Origin: Tabrizicola_A aquatica
Lineage (GTDB): Bacteria; Pseudomonadota; Alphaproteobacteria; Rhodobacterales; Rhodobacteraceae
Assembly: GCA_965194375.1 (NCBI GenBank)
Contig: CBDAEL010000002.1
Length of the DNA: 64,000 nt
Reading direction: 5' to 3' (one strand)
The notes under the pieces are model-generated. The model saw nothing but the letters and a program-made list of their open reading frames with translations. It made no database searches and had not been told where the DNA came from. Position 1 is the first letter of the stretch. Every line of letters begins with the position of its first letter. Shown one piece after another: positions 43,353-51,729 of this stretch. The position numbers and the translations under genes were made by a program.

Positions 43353-45095
43353 TTAGCCAACCAGGTCGAGATCCTTTTTCATCATCTGCTTGAACACGTT
43401 CGACACACGACCAGCCTCGTCCGAAACAATCATGCGAATAATGGCAACCTTGTCGTCATAGGTATTCGCCGTATCCAGCATTTCGAGCGAGATATTTGAC
43501 TTCTTGGGTTTAAGCTTCGCCTTGATTTCTTCCAAGGACTCCCCTTCCCTGACCTCAATCGACTCCAGGGCCTCAGTCTCTTCGTCCGACAGACCACCCT
43601 GCGCCACGACCGCGCCGCCAGATGGCACGAGAACCCGCTGCAACAGCGGACGCACCACGCCCAATGCAACAACCGCCATCAAAAGCACCGTCACCGCCTG
43701 CTTGGCGACTTCCATGACCCAATCGGTTTGATACCAATCTACGGAAACCCCACCCTCAACGGCGAGAATAAACGGCTGCGACGACAGCGTCAGCGTATCT
43801 CCACGGTCGGCCTGCAGACCGATCGTGCCGGCCACCAGCTTCTCAATCTGGGCCAAAATCTCATCGGGCAGCGCTTGCTCCACCGGCTCGCCGGTTTCCG
43901 GATCAATCACGGTTGGGCTGCGCAACAAAACCGCCGCATCAACCCGCGCGATCCGGTTCGACGGCGATGTTGTTGTTTCAACTTTACGGCTGACTTCATA
44001 GTTCTTCACCTCGGACGAAGAACGCGCTTCGTTCTTCTCGGCCGCCGCACCTTCTGCCGCGCCCGGCTGCTCGGTGGTCAAAGTCGCCTCTGAAGGAGCC
44101 GTGTTTGCAATAGCGCCGGGGATACCTTTGGCGTCCGGGCTGCTCGAAACATCCAGCGTGTTCTGCTCACTCAAAATAGCAGTGCTTTCTGGATCAACGC
44201 TTTGTTCCGTGGTCTCAGAGCGGGTAAAGTCGATTTCAAGATTGACCTGAGCCGTCACATTCCCAGCCCCAACGATCGGGGTCACAATGCTTTCAATCCG
44301 CGAACGATAGATGTTTTCCAGCCGCATCCGATACTGCAACTGGGTGTCGCCGATCAGCAAAGCCGGATCATCAGACGGCTGCGACAGCAACCGGCCGCTT
44401 TGGTCAACAATCGTCACGTTTTCACGGGTCATGCCCGAAACAGAGGTCGACACCAGATTGATGATCGCCGTAACCTGGCTTTCATCCAATGTCCGCCCCG
44501 AACCAAGCTGCAGGAAAACCGACGCTTTAGGCGGCAGTTGATTGCGCACAAAGGCCGTGCGGTCAGGCAATGCCAAGTGAACCCTTGCCGTCACGACTGA
44601 GGCAATCTCATTGATCGACCGCGCCAATTCCATTTCCTGCGCGTGCTTCAATTTCGCCTGCTCAACGGAACGCGATGTGCCCATGGGCATGTTGTTCAAC
44701 TCATCCATCCCCGAGGGATCAGAGGCTGGCAAGCCTTGCGCGGCCAGTGTCATGCGCGAGCTGTAATAATCGGACGACGGAACAAGTACCTCACCCGTCG
44801 CAGGATCCAGCGTCACATCAACGCCTGCGTTGGTAAGCGTCTCGACCACACGCGATTTGTCAGCTTCTGAGAGCGACGCAAAAAGCGTAGTTCGCGAGGG
44901 TTGTTGCAGGAGAAAGTAAGCAACCAGCCCGACCACAACCACCATCAGCGCCACGATTGATGGAAATGCGCGTTGAAAACTGGGTTGCACGGTCAATGTC
45001 CGCACGCTGGCAACCATGGACCGCGCCGAGGGAGTCAACGCCCCTCCGTTTTTTAGGCCCGCCTTGTCTGAAGTCACCACGCTCGTATTCGCCAT
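43353..45095 (-). CDS. fliF: FliF, MS-ring protein
   Basis: FliF forms the MS ring in the inner membrane, the base of the motor. The 580-aa protein has two membrane helices (about residues 47-65 and near 470), ring-building motifs between them (TTLFASLSEADKSRVVETL and RAHLALPDRTAF-like VTARVHLALPDRTAFVR), and a C-terminal tail that binds FliG (NISLEMLDTANTYDDKVAIIRM). GGTGGGG precedes the ATG. The periplasmic loop around residues 300-370 is extended and low in complexity. Confidence 0.96.
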   Translation of the reverse strand: MANTSVVTSDKAGLKNGGALTPSARSMVASVRTLTVQPSFQRAFPSIVALMVVVVGLVAYFLLQQPSRTTLFASLSEADKSRVVETLTNAGVDVTLDPATGEVLVPSSDYYSSRMTLAAQGLPASDPSGMDELNNMPMGTSRSVEQAKLKHAQEMELARSINEIASVVTARVHLALPDRTAFVRNQLPPKASVFLQLGSGRTLDESQVTAIINLVSTSVSGMTRENVTIVDQSGRLLSQPSDDPALLIGDTQLQYRMRLENIYRSRIESIVTPIVGAGNVTAQVNLEIDFTRSETTEQSVDPESTAILSEQNTLDVSSSPDAKGIPGAIANTAPSEATLTTEQPGAAEGAAAEKNEARSSSEVKNYEVSRKVETTTSPSNRIARVDAAVLLRSPTVIDPETGEPVEQALPDEILAQIEKLVAGTIGLQADRGDTLTLSSQPFILAVEGGVSVDWYQTDWVMEVAKQAVTVLLMAVVALGVVRPLLQRVLVPSGGAVVAQGGLSDEETEALESIEVREGESLEEIKAKLKPKKSNISLEMLDTANTYDDKVAIIRMIVSDEAGRVSNVFKQMMKKDLDLVG

Positions 45096-45119
45096 TTCCC
45101 CACCGTCGATTTATTACCG

Positions 45120-45449
45120 TTAAACCGGCATGTTCATGATATCTTTATAGGCCGAGAGGGCCTTGTTCCGCAGGTTCAACGTCAGTTGAAACCCAAGGCT
45201 GGAAACCTGCTGGGCGACCATCACCTTTGTCAGGTCTTGCTCAGCACCGGTTTCATACGCCGTCGCCAGATCTCTCGCAGCATTCTGAGCCTCAGCAACA
45301 TCACGCAAACCGGAGCTTAAGCGGTCTGAGAAAGTCGTCTCTGTCGTCGATGGTTCAACAGTTGCTTTATCCAGCTGCTGTCGAGCCCGGTTCAAGGACT
45401 GCAGATGTGTCTGCTCAACTTGGAATTTTAGCCCACCAATCGCTGTCAT
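45120..45449 (-). CDS. fliE: FliE, MS ring-rod junction protein
   Basis: A 109-aa protein that links the MS ring to the rod. The central part (FSDRLSSGLRDVAEAQNAARDLATAYETG) and the end (VSSLGFQLTLNLRNKALSAYKDIMNMPV) match FliE. It lies between the FleT-like gene (10 bp upstream) and fliF, with GAGGTG before its ATG. Confidence 0.93.
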   Translation of the reverse strand: MTAIGGLKFQVEQTHLQSLNRARQQLDKATVEPSTTETTFSDRLSSGLRDVAEAQNAARDLATAYETGAEQDLTKVMVAQQVSSLGFQLTLNLRNKALSAYKDIMNMPV

Positions 45450-45459
45450 TTTTTACACC

Positions 45460-46623
45460 TCACCCCACCAGCCAAGCTTGAGCGTGTTTGATCTGTGTCT
45501 CGACCCTGCTCTGGACCGGGCGATCAATAACAATATCCTGCGCGCAGATTTTATCGCCAATTCGTAAGACCAAGGCGCGCTGAACGACATTCTCAAGTTC
45601 ACGGACATTGCCCGGCCAATCATGCGCCAACAGCCGCTCAATCGCGTCGTTTCCAAGCCAAGGCTGGGCAAGCTTATCCTCAGCGTGGCGTCGTATAAGG
45701 GCGATGGTCAATGGGATGATGTCATCAGGCCGATCCGCGAGGGCGCGTGTTTCAAGCGGAAACACATTCAAACGGTAATAAAGGTCCTCCCGAAAAGTCC
45801 GCGCCTGCACCTGCTCAAACATGTTGCGGTTCGATGTTGCGATCACCCGCACGTCGACCGCAACCTCCGTCTGCGATCCAAGCGGGGTCACAATTCGTTC
45901 CTGCAAGACTCTCAGCAGTTTTGATTGAAGGCCAAGCGGCATTTCTGAGATTTCATCCAACAAAAGCGTGCCGCCATCCGCAGCTCGAAAAATGCCCTTG
46001 TTAGAGATAGCCGCTCCCGTAAAAGCCCCTTTTTCATGGCCAAAAAGCACCGCCTCAAGCAAGTTCTCAGGAATGGCAGCACAGTTTATGGCGACGAAGG
46101 GTTTGGCTGCGCGGCTGGATTGGTTGTGAACAAAACGGGCAAGAACCTCTTTGCCGGTGCCGGTCGGGCCATTGACGAAAACCGTGACATCGGTGCGCGC
46201 AACGCGGGATGCCAATGCCGAAAGCGCAACGGTTGTATCATCGGCAGCAATCATATTGGAGAGATCTGCACAAATCAGATCTGCGACCATCAGCGCAGAC
46301 TGCAGAGCATCATCTTTTCCTGCCGGCAGCTGCACCCGAAGAATTTTTCCGCCCAATTCCGGGGTTACTGAGTATCTGGCCTCACCCTCGGCAATAACCA
46401 GCATCAGGCGCGGCAAGAACTTCCGTGCGCGCTCAATCAGTGCTTGTTGCCCACCGATCTGAGTTTCAAACGCTCGAGAGAACACCAGTGTCGCACCACG
46501 CGAAGGCTCCGCATTATCTGCAAGCCCGGTCTCCACGGTCACAGGAAGCATGCGCCGGGTGATGAGGTCCGCCAATTTGACAGCCATCGACAGCCCAGTT
46601 GTCTCGATCATAACCTTTGTCAT
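45460..46623 (-). CDS. fleT: FleT-like sigma-54 activator without DNA-binding domain
   Basis: A 387-aa AAA+ activator of sigma-54. The N-terminal ~110 residues are not recognisable. The AAA+ domain has Walker A GPTGTGKEV (about residues 151-159), the sigma-54 contact loop GAFTGA, Walker B GGTLLLDEISEM and the arginine-finger region. The usual C-terminal Fis-type helix-turn-helix is missing; the protein ends soon after WPGNVRELENVVQRALV. R. sphaeroides FleT has the same form and works together with DNA-binding FleQ. In R. sphaeroides fleQ lies next to fleT, but no fleQ is seen upstream here. GAGGAGG precedes the ATG. Confidence 0.87.
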   Translation of the reverse strand: MTKVMIETTGLSMAVKLADLITRRMLPVTVETGLADNAEPSRGATLVFSRAFETQIGGQQALIERARKFLPRLMLVIAEGEARYSVTPELGGKILRVQLPAGKDDALQSALMVADLICADLSNMIAADDTTVALSALASRVARTDVTVFVNGPTGTGKEVLARFVHNQSSRAAKPFVAINCAAIPENLLEAVLFGHEKGAFTGAAISNKGIFRAADGGTLLLDEISEMPLGLQSKLLRVLQERIVTPLGSQTEVAVDVRVIATSNRNMFEQVQARTFREDLYYRLNVFPLETRALADRPDDIIPLTIALIRRHAEDKLAQPWLGNDAIERLLAHDWPGNVRELENVVQRALVLRIGDKICAQDIVIDRPVQSRVETQIKHAQAWLVG

Positions 46624-46655
46624 GCGGCCACCTCCTCAGGGTCTTGCTGGAACAA

Positions 46656-46672
46656 GGCAAGAAGCGGACCAA
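46656..46672 (-). promoter_or_regulatory. Possible sigma-54 promoter of fleT-fliEFGHIJ
   Basis: Minus-strand TTGGTCCGCTTCTTGCC has GG-N10-GC spacing and a perfect -12 box; the -24 box is TGGTCC instead of TGGCAC. The CGCTTCTTGC part is identical to the strong element at 7842-7858. Predicted start near 46645, about 22 nt before the ATG. Confidence 0.5.
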
Positions 46673-47320
46673 GTCTGAAATATTCTTATGTCTGACGCGA
46701 AAGATCAGTATCGACTTTCAAATTTCACCAAGGAATCAAGAGCTCATGGGCATCTGGGTCGCCCACGCACAAGACAGAGCGAAGAATTCGGTTCTACAGT
46801 GACGTTCCATTTGATGCTCAGCGTCAATAAAATGACTCCCCGATAGAATGGTCAAAAATCTGTCTCACACCCATGACCCGAGCGCATAGAACTGCAGAAA
46901 AGCCATCCGTCAAACCTATGGGGGCCACATCCCAATACATGATTTGCAAGAGGGTTATGCAGATCAATCAAGCGCCGTCGAGGCAAGCGGAACGCGTGCA
47001 GTGAGGCCCGTAGCAAATTTGAAATGACTGTCGAAGTCACATATTTGTTCAACAAAGCTCAGCACCAGTTTCAGAAAACAGCCACATCTTTCGGGCGCAA
47101 CACCTATCGCCGTAGGTTCTTGCGCAGGTGCCCCCCCCATGCCTCAGCCCAGCCCATGCCTCCGAACAGCTTTGGCGGCTTGGAGACGGCAATGGCTCAG
47201 CGCTTGTCAGAAATCGAGCACTGCGCCATGACTGTCGAGGCCAATTGTATTCTCAACGGGTAAACATCTTGCTGTTTGTGGCGTTAAGAGAATCAGAGAG
47301 AAAAAAAGTCGGAGGCATCC
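46673..47320. other. Intergenic stretch between fleT and fliS, no gene seen
   Basis: About 650 bp between divergent units. Open frames on both strands here are short, lack ribosome sites and show no family signature. The stretch contains a run of eight C near 47131. This is the place where fleQ lies in the R. sphaeroides order; I see no recognisable remnant of it. A weak sigma-54-like element for fliS lies at 47257-47273. Confidence 0.5.
47257..47273 (+). promoter_or_regulatory. Weak sigma-54-like element before fliS
   Basis: CGGGTAAACATCTTGCT has GG-N10-GC spacing and a good -12 box (TTGCT), but the -24 box (GGGTAA) is poor. Predicted start near 47284, 37 nt before the fliS ATG. Confidence 0.35.
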
Positions 47321-47692
47321 ATGAGTTTCGTCGCTGTTCAAAAGGCCTACACGGAGGCGACTTTCCGCGAGGCCGAAAACCTCACGCATCCGCACGAGCT
47401 CATTCAAGTCACGCTGCAGACGCTGCGTCAGAGTCTTGATCTGTTGTCTCAAGACGTGATTGATGCAGAATATTTTGCAAAATCAAAGGCTAAGGCATTG
47501 ACTGCCATCTACATTCTTCAGACCAGCCTTGATATCGACAAGGGCGGCGAAATCGCGCGAAATTTGTTTCAGGTCTATGAGTATTGCCGACTTCAAGTTG
47601 TGAACTCTAAGCGAAGGGATGTGCCGCAGGGCTTGGCACTTTGCATCAAGCTTCTCGACGAACTCATTGATGCTTGGAAACGCATAAAGTAA
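47321..47692 (+). CDS. fliS: FliS, flagellin export chaperone
   Basis: FliS binds the C-terminus of flagellin and keeps it from polymerising in the cytoplasm. The 123-aa protein is all-helical with the family pattern AKALTAIYILQTSLDIDKGGEIARNLFQVYEYCRL. GGAGG precedes the ATG by 6 bp. It is far from fliC in this window, and fliD, its usual neighbour, is absent. Confidence 0.87.
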   Translation: MSFVAVQKAYTEATFREAENLTHPHELIQVTLQTLRQSLDLLSQDVIDAEYFAKSKAKALTAIYILQTSLDIDKGGEIARNLFQVYEYCRLQVVNSKRRDVPQGLALCIKLLDELIDAWKRIK

Positions 47693-47742
47693 TGCTTACC
47701 TCTGGTTCGGCGAACGTCGAAACAAGAGTGTAGGAGGATCGG

Positions 47743-48231
47743 ATGTCGAGATATTGCCCCGAGTGGCTTTTTGGTGCTGTGAGTGCGCTTATCGGGAACC
47801 GCTTTATCTCTTCTAGCCTGCCGATCGAACCCTTCGCCGTGAAATACGCGCAGATTCTCTCTGAAAAGTACGTAGCCATCCCGGATACAATGCTGCTTTC
47901 AGCCGCTGAGGGTTTCTTGCGCGCCATCATCGAGGCAAATTCTGAGGATGCTGACGTCATCCTCCACTCGTTTGCCTACAATCGCCTGATGATCTTGCCC
48001 AGCGGGGAGAGCCGCAAGTTTAAGGGGCTGTTCTCCAGCGCATTGGATGGCAGCAAAGAATGCGAATACAGCGCAGAACAGGCCGTAAAGTCGTTTAAGC
48101 CCTTTGTTTACATGATCCGAGCCAAGCCAGCTCTCGCAGCACCTGCGGGTTGGACCTGGGACAACATCGAGGATGGCGATTGGCTTCGCGGAATACAGGA
48201 TATCGAAGTTTCAATCCTGGACAGCCTTTAA
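47743..48231 (+). CDS. Unknown 162-aa protein downstream of fliS
   Basis: A protein with a good ribosome site (GGAGGATC before the ATG), 50 bp after fliS and on the same strand. It appears soluble and mixed helical/beta, without signal peptide or membrane helix (visible pieces: EKYVAIPDTMLLSAAEGFLRAII and WTWDNIEDGDWLRGIQDIEV). I do not recognise a family. It may share a transcript with fliS, so a role in export or filament assembly is possible but not shown. Confidence 0.62.
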   Translation: MSRYCPEWLFGAVSALIGNRFISSSLPIEPFAVKYAQILSEKYVAIPDTMLLSAAEGFLRAIIEANSEDADVILHSFAYNRLMILPSGESRKFKGLFSSALDGSKECEYSAEQAVKSFKPFVYMIRAKPALAAPAGWTWDNIEDGDWLRGIQDIEVSILDSL

Positions 48232-48247
48232 ACCCAACGCGCGGCAA

Positions 48248-48619
48248 TCATGCCATGATGTCAAGCGTCCGGGAAAACCGCGGTGCATCGCGCATTGCGT
48301 TTGAGGTTTGCGCCAACCGGGTGGCCGCGGCATTTTGTGCGTAAGACTGCTGCATCATGGATCGCGCAAGCAGATTTGCTTCGGTCGACTGGGCTGACGG
48401 TGCCAGATCTGGATGATAGATCTGCATTCTTGGGTCGTTAATGTTGAAAGACTCGACTTTTCCCACCGGCGTCAGGGCGCGCGGCACGTAATCAGCGGAA
48501 GTGATTGCACTTGGCATAGAAGATGCAATCGACTGAGACACAGCGCTTGAATGCGCCGATGCCCCCAAAGAACGGGGCGGGGACATCATGGGAGAAACTG
48601 GTTTGGACGATGGAAACAT
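48248..48619 (-). CDS. Unknown protein with FlgC-like C-terminal pattern
   Basis: A frame of up to 123 aa that converges with the 162-aa gene. The first ~40 residues are Ser/Pro-rich and may not all be translated; ATG codons at 48619, 48589 and 48517 are possible starts, none with a strong ribosome site. The last ~55 residues (IYHPDLAPSAQSTEANLLAR, then QQSYAQNAAATRLAQTSNAM) faintly resemble the C-terminal part of rod proteins such as FlgC (Y.P..P.A... then SR.YQ.N). It could be a small axial or chaperone-like protein. Low conservation makes this only a suggestion. Confidence 0.5.
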   Translation of the reverse strand: MFPSSKPVSPMMSPPRSLGASAHSSAVSQSIASSMPSAITSADYVPRALTPVGKVESFNINDPRMQIYHPDLAPSAQSTEANLLARSMMQQSYAQNAAATRLAQTSNAMRDAPRFSRTLDIMA

Positions 48620-48660
48620 TGTCTGGGCGCGTTTTCCGTGTCTTTTGTAACTGTAATTCT

Positions 48661-48999
48661 ATGGAAATGCCGATGGAAACACAAGTGTCAGGTCAGAGAG
48701 CCGTTTGGCGTGAGTTTCCGATTGATCCAGTCGCCACTATGGCTTTGCGGTTGGCGCATATTCGTCTGGCGCTAGGAGACATTATTTCTCCAGACACGAT
48801 GGGACCGCACGAAGTCACACCCGCACTTCATCAGATCAATGCGCTGAAACGCTTGGCCTTGGCAGCAGATAACATACCGTTGATGGTGGTTTTACTTGCG
48901 ATCTTGGACCAGATTGATGACGCGCTGCGAGACACCTCGATTGTTTACGCCCATCAGGCTGTCGTTCATTTGGAAGACACGCTGAACCGAGCGTGCTAG
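48661..48999 (+). CDS. Unknown helical protein
   Basis: A 112-aa frame from ATG 48661 (ATG codons at 48667 and 48673 are alternatives; an upstream frame to 48523 overlaps the divergent gene and is unlikely). The protein is mostly helical, with Leu/Ala-rich amphipathic segments (MALRLAHIRLALGDII and IPLMVVLLAILDQIDDALRD). No signal peptide is evident. I recognise no family. Size and helical content would fit an export chaperone, which is inference from context. Confidence 0.5.
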   Translation: MEMPMETQVSGQRAVWREFPIDPVATMALRLAHIRLALGDIISPDTMGPHEVTPALHQINALKRLALAADNIPLMVVLLAILDQIDDALRDTSIVYAHQAVVHLEDTLNRAC

Positions 49000-49042
49000 T
49001 TACTGCAGTGAATGCGACGGAGATTGAACACATGTTGGCGCT

Positions 49043-49339
49043 ATGTTCCTAAGACGCACGTCGCCCAAAAGTTCTCGAAAGCGCCGCGAGAGTTGCGCGC
49101 AATGCCAAAGAATCAGAGTGTTCTTGATGATGGCATTCGCACTGATTCTTGGCATGTTCTTCGTCGACAAAGAACTCAGCCCGCTCTCGGGCCTAACGCC
49201 CATGAGCTTCGCGCTCGCGATCGTGTTTTTGGGAACCATCGGCTTTGTGGTTCGTGTCGTGCAACATTTGGCAGACAAGAAACGAGAAGCTCAATCCCAT
49301 GCAGCCCGCTACGTTGTGAACCAAGAAGAACAGGCTTGA
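49043..49339 (+). CDS. Small two-helix membrane protein, unknown
   Basis: A 98-aa frame with a basic N-terminus (RRTSPKSSRKRRE) and two membrane helices (VFLMMAFALILGMFF and FALAIVFLGTIGFVVRVV), ending in a charged helix. The ATG at 49127 would give a 70-aa form that keeps both helices. There is no clear ribosome site for either start. It marks the right end of the flagellar region; whether it belongs to it is unknown. Confidence 0.45.
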   Translation: MFLRRTSPKSSRKRRESCAQCQRIRVFLMMAFALILGMFFVDKELSPLSGLTPMSFALAIVFLGTIGFVVRVVQHLADKKREAQSHAARYVVNQEEQA

Positions 49340-50082
49340 TCTGTCTTATTCTGGAATGCCAGAGAACTTAGTCCAAAGGCCAACCGAAAGGTACTGGCGG
49401 CAAAGGTTGCGAACACTCTGCCATGAAGACGCAACACGTGAACGCGACAAGCCCCGCGAAGCTGTGCGAAGGGCCTCGACAGCCCACATTTACTCGATAG
49501 CGCCCAACGCTGCCCAATTGCCTAGAATTGGCGCGAAGTAACATCCTCTGTCGCTTCCTCTCGCCTCATGCCCAACTCGCGAATAATGGTGCCGCTGGAG
49601 AGGGCCGTCGCAGCAGAAACCAACCTCACAAGAAGTCCCCTGAACAGGCCTGAAATGAACGCGTTGCCGCGTGAAACCTGAATGGTGTTTCCGCGCCAGC
49701 GAAGAAAACCGGCAGGGCTGGCGGAAGCTGCCTCCAAGGCTTGGATGGCCATCGTCTGCGCTTTACAACCTATTTTTCGGTGGCTACCAATTCGTATCGT
49801 ATGGTCGCTCTCTCATCAGGAGGGTCATCGGCCCGCAAATCGAGCACACAGACGCAAAGAAATGCGCGGCAAGACTGACCTGTCCTAGGGAGGCCTAACC
49901 ATTCTGGAACGGTCGGAGGAGTGAGAGCTTATCGCGTGATCCGCTGCGATGATCGTCGGTGACCTTGATCCGAAGTGATCGGTGACCAGCATTGAAACAC
50001 GGTCTGGAAAGGCCAAACACCCATCGGCTCGACCTTGTTGCAGGTCCAAAGAGCACAAACTGACAAAGGGCGCGAAAAGATC
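49340..50082. other. Boundary region between flagellar and sugar loci, no gene seen
   Basis: About 740 bp without a convincing gene. Frames on both strands are short (under 80 codons) and show no family. Base composition shifts from moderate GC on the left to high GC on the right of this stretch. Its right part contains the TGATC repeat cluster described separately. Confidence 0.5.
49937..49990. mobile_element. TGATC repeat cluster resembling an orphan IS21-family end
   Basis: Four copies of TGATC occur within 44 bp (49937, 49950, 49966, 49976), two of them in the similar units TGATCGTCGGTGACC and TGATCGGTGACC. Multiple short direct repeats with TGATCGG are typical of IS21-family termini. 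No istA/istB transposase genes are present nearby, so this would be a leftover end. Confidence 0.35.
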
Positions 50083-50820
50083 ATGGGACGTATGCAAGGA
50101 AAATCGGCGCTTGTTACGGCGGCAGGTCAAGGCATTGGCCGGGCGTCTGCACTGGCCATGGCGCGCGAAGGGGCGCATGTCATCGCCACGGATGTGAACG
50201 AGGCTGCGCTGGCAGAGTTGGCGAAAGAGGGCCTGCAAACCCGCGTGTTGGACGTGCGCGATCCGGCGTCGATCGCCGCCGCGGTGGCCGCTGTTGGCCC
50301 TGTGGATGTGCTTTTCAACTGCGCGGGCTTCGTGGCCGCCGGTACGATCCTTGACTGTGACGAGGATCAATGGGCCTTCTCGCTCGATCTGAACATGACG
50401 GCGATGTATCGCATGTGCCGGGCCTTCCTGCCGGGGATGCTGGCAGCCGGATCCGGCTCAATCATCAACATGGCCTCAGTCGCCTCCTCGGTCATCGCGG
50501 CCCCCAACCGCTTTGTCTACGGTGCGACCAAGGCAGGGGTGATCGGACTGACCAAGGCGATTGCCGCCGATTTCATCACCAAGGGCATCCGCTGCAACGC
50601 AATCTGCCCCGGCACAGTGGAAAGCCCCTCACTCGAGCAGCGACTGCGCGACACCGGCGATTATGAGGCTGCTCGCAAGGCGTTCATCGCCCGACAGCCC
50701 ATTGGTCGCATCGGCCTGCCAGAAGAGATTGCGGCGCTTGTGGTCTATTTGGCCAGCGATGAAAGCACCTACACTACCGGCGTCGCCCATATCATCGACG
50801 GCGGCTGGGCCAACACCTGA
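50083..50820 (+). CDS. SDR dehydrogenase, likely 2-keto-3-deoxy-L-fuconate 4-dehydrogenase
   Basis: A 245-aa short-chain dehydrogenase. The NAD-binding motif is TAAGQGIGRA near the N-terminus, with an acidic residue at the end of the second strand (VIATDVNEAAL) favouring NAD over NADP. The catalytic set is Ser in NMASVAS and YGATKAG. In the oxidative L-fucose pathway an SDR of this kind turns 2-keto-3-deoxy-L-fuconate into the 2,4-diketo acid. The next gene encodes the matching hydrolase, 10 bp downstream, which strengthens the call. ATG 50083 gives the normal SDR start; the upstream in-frame ATG adds 16 residues without support. Confidence 0.75.
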   Translation: MGRMQGKSALVTAAGQGIGRASALAMAREGAHVIATDVNEAALAELAKEGLQTRVLDVRDPASIAAAVAAVGPVDVLFNCAGFVAAGTILDCDEDQWAFSLDLNMTAMYRMCRAFLPGMLAAGSGSIINMASVASSVIAAPNRFVYGATKAGVIGLTKAIAADFITKGIRCNAICPGTVESPSLEQRLRDTGDYEAARKAFIARQPIGRIGLPEEIAALVVYLASDESTYTTGVAHIIDGGWANT

Positions 50821-50830
50821 GGAGACAGAG

Positions 50831-51679
50831 ATGAAACTACTGCGGCACGGCCTGTCGGGCGCGGAAAAACCCGGCCTCTTGCACTCAGACGGCACAATCC
50901 GGGATCTGACGGGACTGGTCCCCGATATCGGCGGGCATGTTCTATCAGATGCAGGCATCGCAATGCTGCGCGGGATTGATGCCAGCACCCTGCCAGTGGT
51001 GCCAAGCGGAACCCGGCTTGGCCCTTGCGTTGCCGGCACGGGAAAATTCATCTGCATCGGTCTGAACTACTCCGACCACGCGGCCGAAACTGGCGCCACA
51101 GTGCCACCCGAGCCGATCATCTTCATGAAGGCCACATCCGCAATCTGCGGCCCGAATGACCCCATCATCATCCCGCGTGGCTCCGAGAAAACCGACTGGG
51201 AGGTGGAGTTGGCCGTCATCATCGGTACCCGCGCCAAATACGTGTCCGAAGCGCAGGCGCTAAACCACGTGGCAGGCTATGCCGTGACGAATGACGTGTC
51301 AGAACGCGCCTTTCAGATCGAACGGTCTGGTCAGTGGACCAAGGGCAAATCCTGCGACAACTTTGGCCAGATCGGCCCGTGGCTGGTGACGCGCGATGAG
51401 GTGGCCGATCCGCAAGACATGCCCATGTGGCTGACAGTGAATGGCAAGACCTATCAGAACGGCTCGACCAAAACGATGGTTTATGGCGTGGCGCATCTGG
51501 TCAGCTATCTGTCGCAGTTCATGACGCTGCATCCCGGCGATGTGATTTCGACTGGCACCCCACCCGGCGTGGGGCTGGGCCAAAAGCCGCCGCACTACCT
51601 GAAGGCCGGGGATGTCGTCGAACTTGGCATCGCAGGACTTGGCCAGCAGCGCCAAGACGTGATCGCCGACCCAGAGTAA
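50831..51679 (+). CDS. FAH-family hydrolase, likely 2,4-diketo-3-deoxy-L-fuconate hydrolase
   Basis: A 282-aa fumarylacetoacetate-hydrolase-family protein. Conserved parts are KFICIGLNYSDHAAETG, PIIFMKATSAICGPNDPIIIP, and the metal site around DWEVELAVIIG with Glu-x-Glu. The C-terminal STGTPPGVGLGQKPP is also typical. Members next to fuconate genes cleave 2,4-diketo-3-deoxy-L-fuconate into pyruvate and L-lactate; other members are ureidoglycolate lyases or acylpyruvases. GGAGA precedes the ATG at 50831; the longer frame lies in the upstream gene. It is paired with the SDR gene. Confidence 0.75.
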   Translation: MKLLRHGLSGAEKPGLLHSDGTIRDLTGLVPDIGGHVLSDAGIAMLRGIDASTLPVVPSGTRLGPCVAGTGKFICIGLNYSDHAAETGATVPPEPIIFMKATSAICGPNDPIIIPRGSEKTDWEVELAVIIGTRAKYVSEAQALNHVAGYAVTNDVSERAFQIERSGQWTKGKSCDNFGQIGPWLVTRDEVADPQDMPMWLTVNGKTYQNGSTKTMVYGVAHLVSYLSQFMTLHPGDVISTGTPPGVGLGQKPPHYLKAGDVVELGIAGLGQQRQDVIADPE

Positions 51680-51711
51680 ACCTGACTGTCCGGCCAAGCA
51701 CGGCGAGATCT

Positions 51712-51729
51712 AGGGGGTGAAATCCCCCT
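51712..51729. terminator. Hairpin between convergent FAH and PfkB genes
   Basis: AGGGGG and CCCCCT form a 6-bp GC-rich stem around TGAAAT, between the stop at 51679 and the opposing stop at 51729. T-runs are lacking, so it is a weak candidate. Confidence 0.4.

Noticed and set aside
46617..47263. Short frames upstream of fleT as possible fleQ remnant
   Set aside because: None shows AAA+ or Fis-domain motifs in any frame I read.
49356..49898. Small open frames on both strands between the two regions
   Set aside because: All under 80 codons, no ribosome sites, no recognisable protein pattern.
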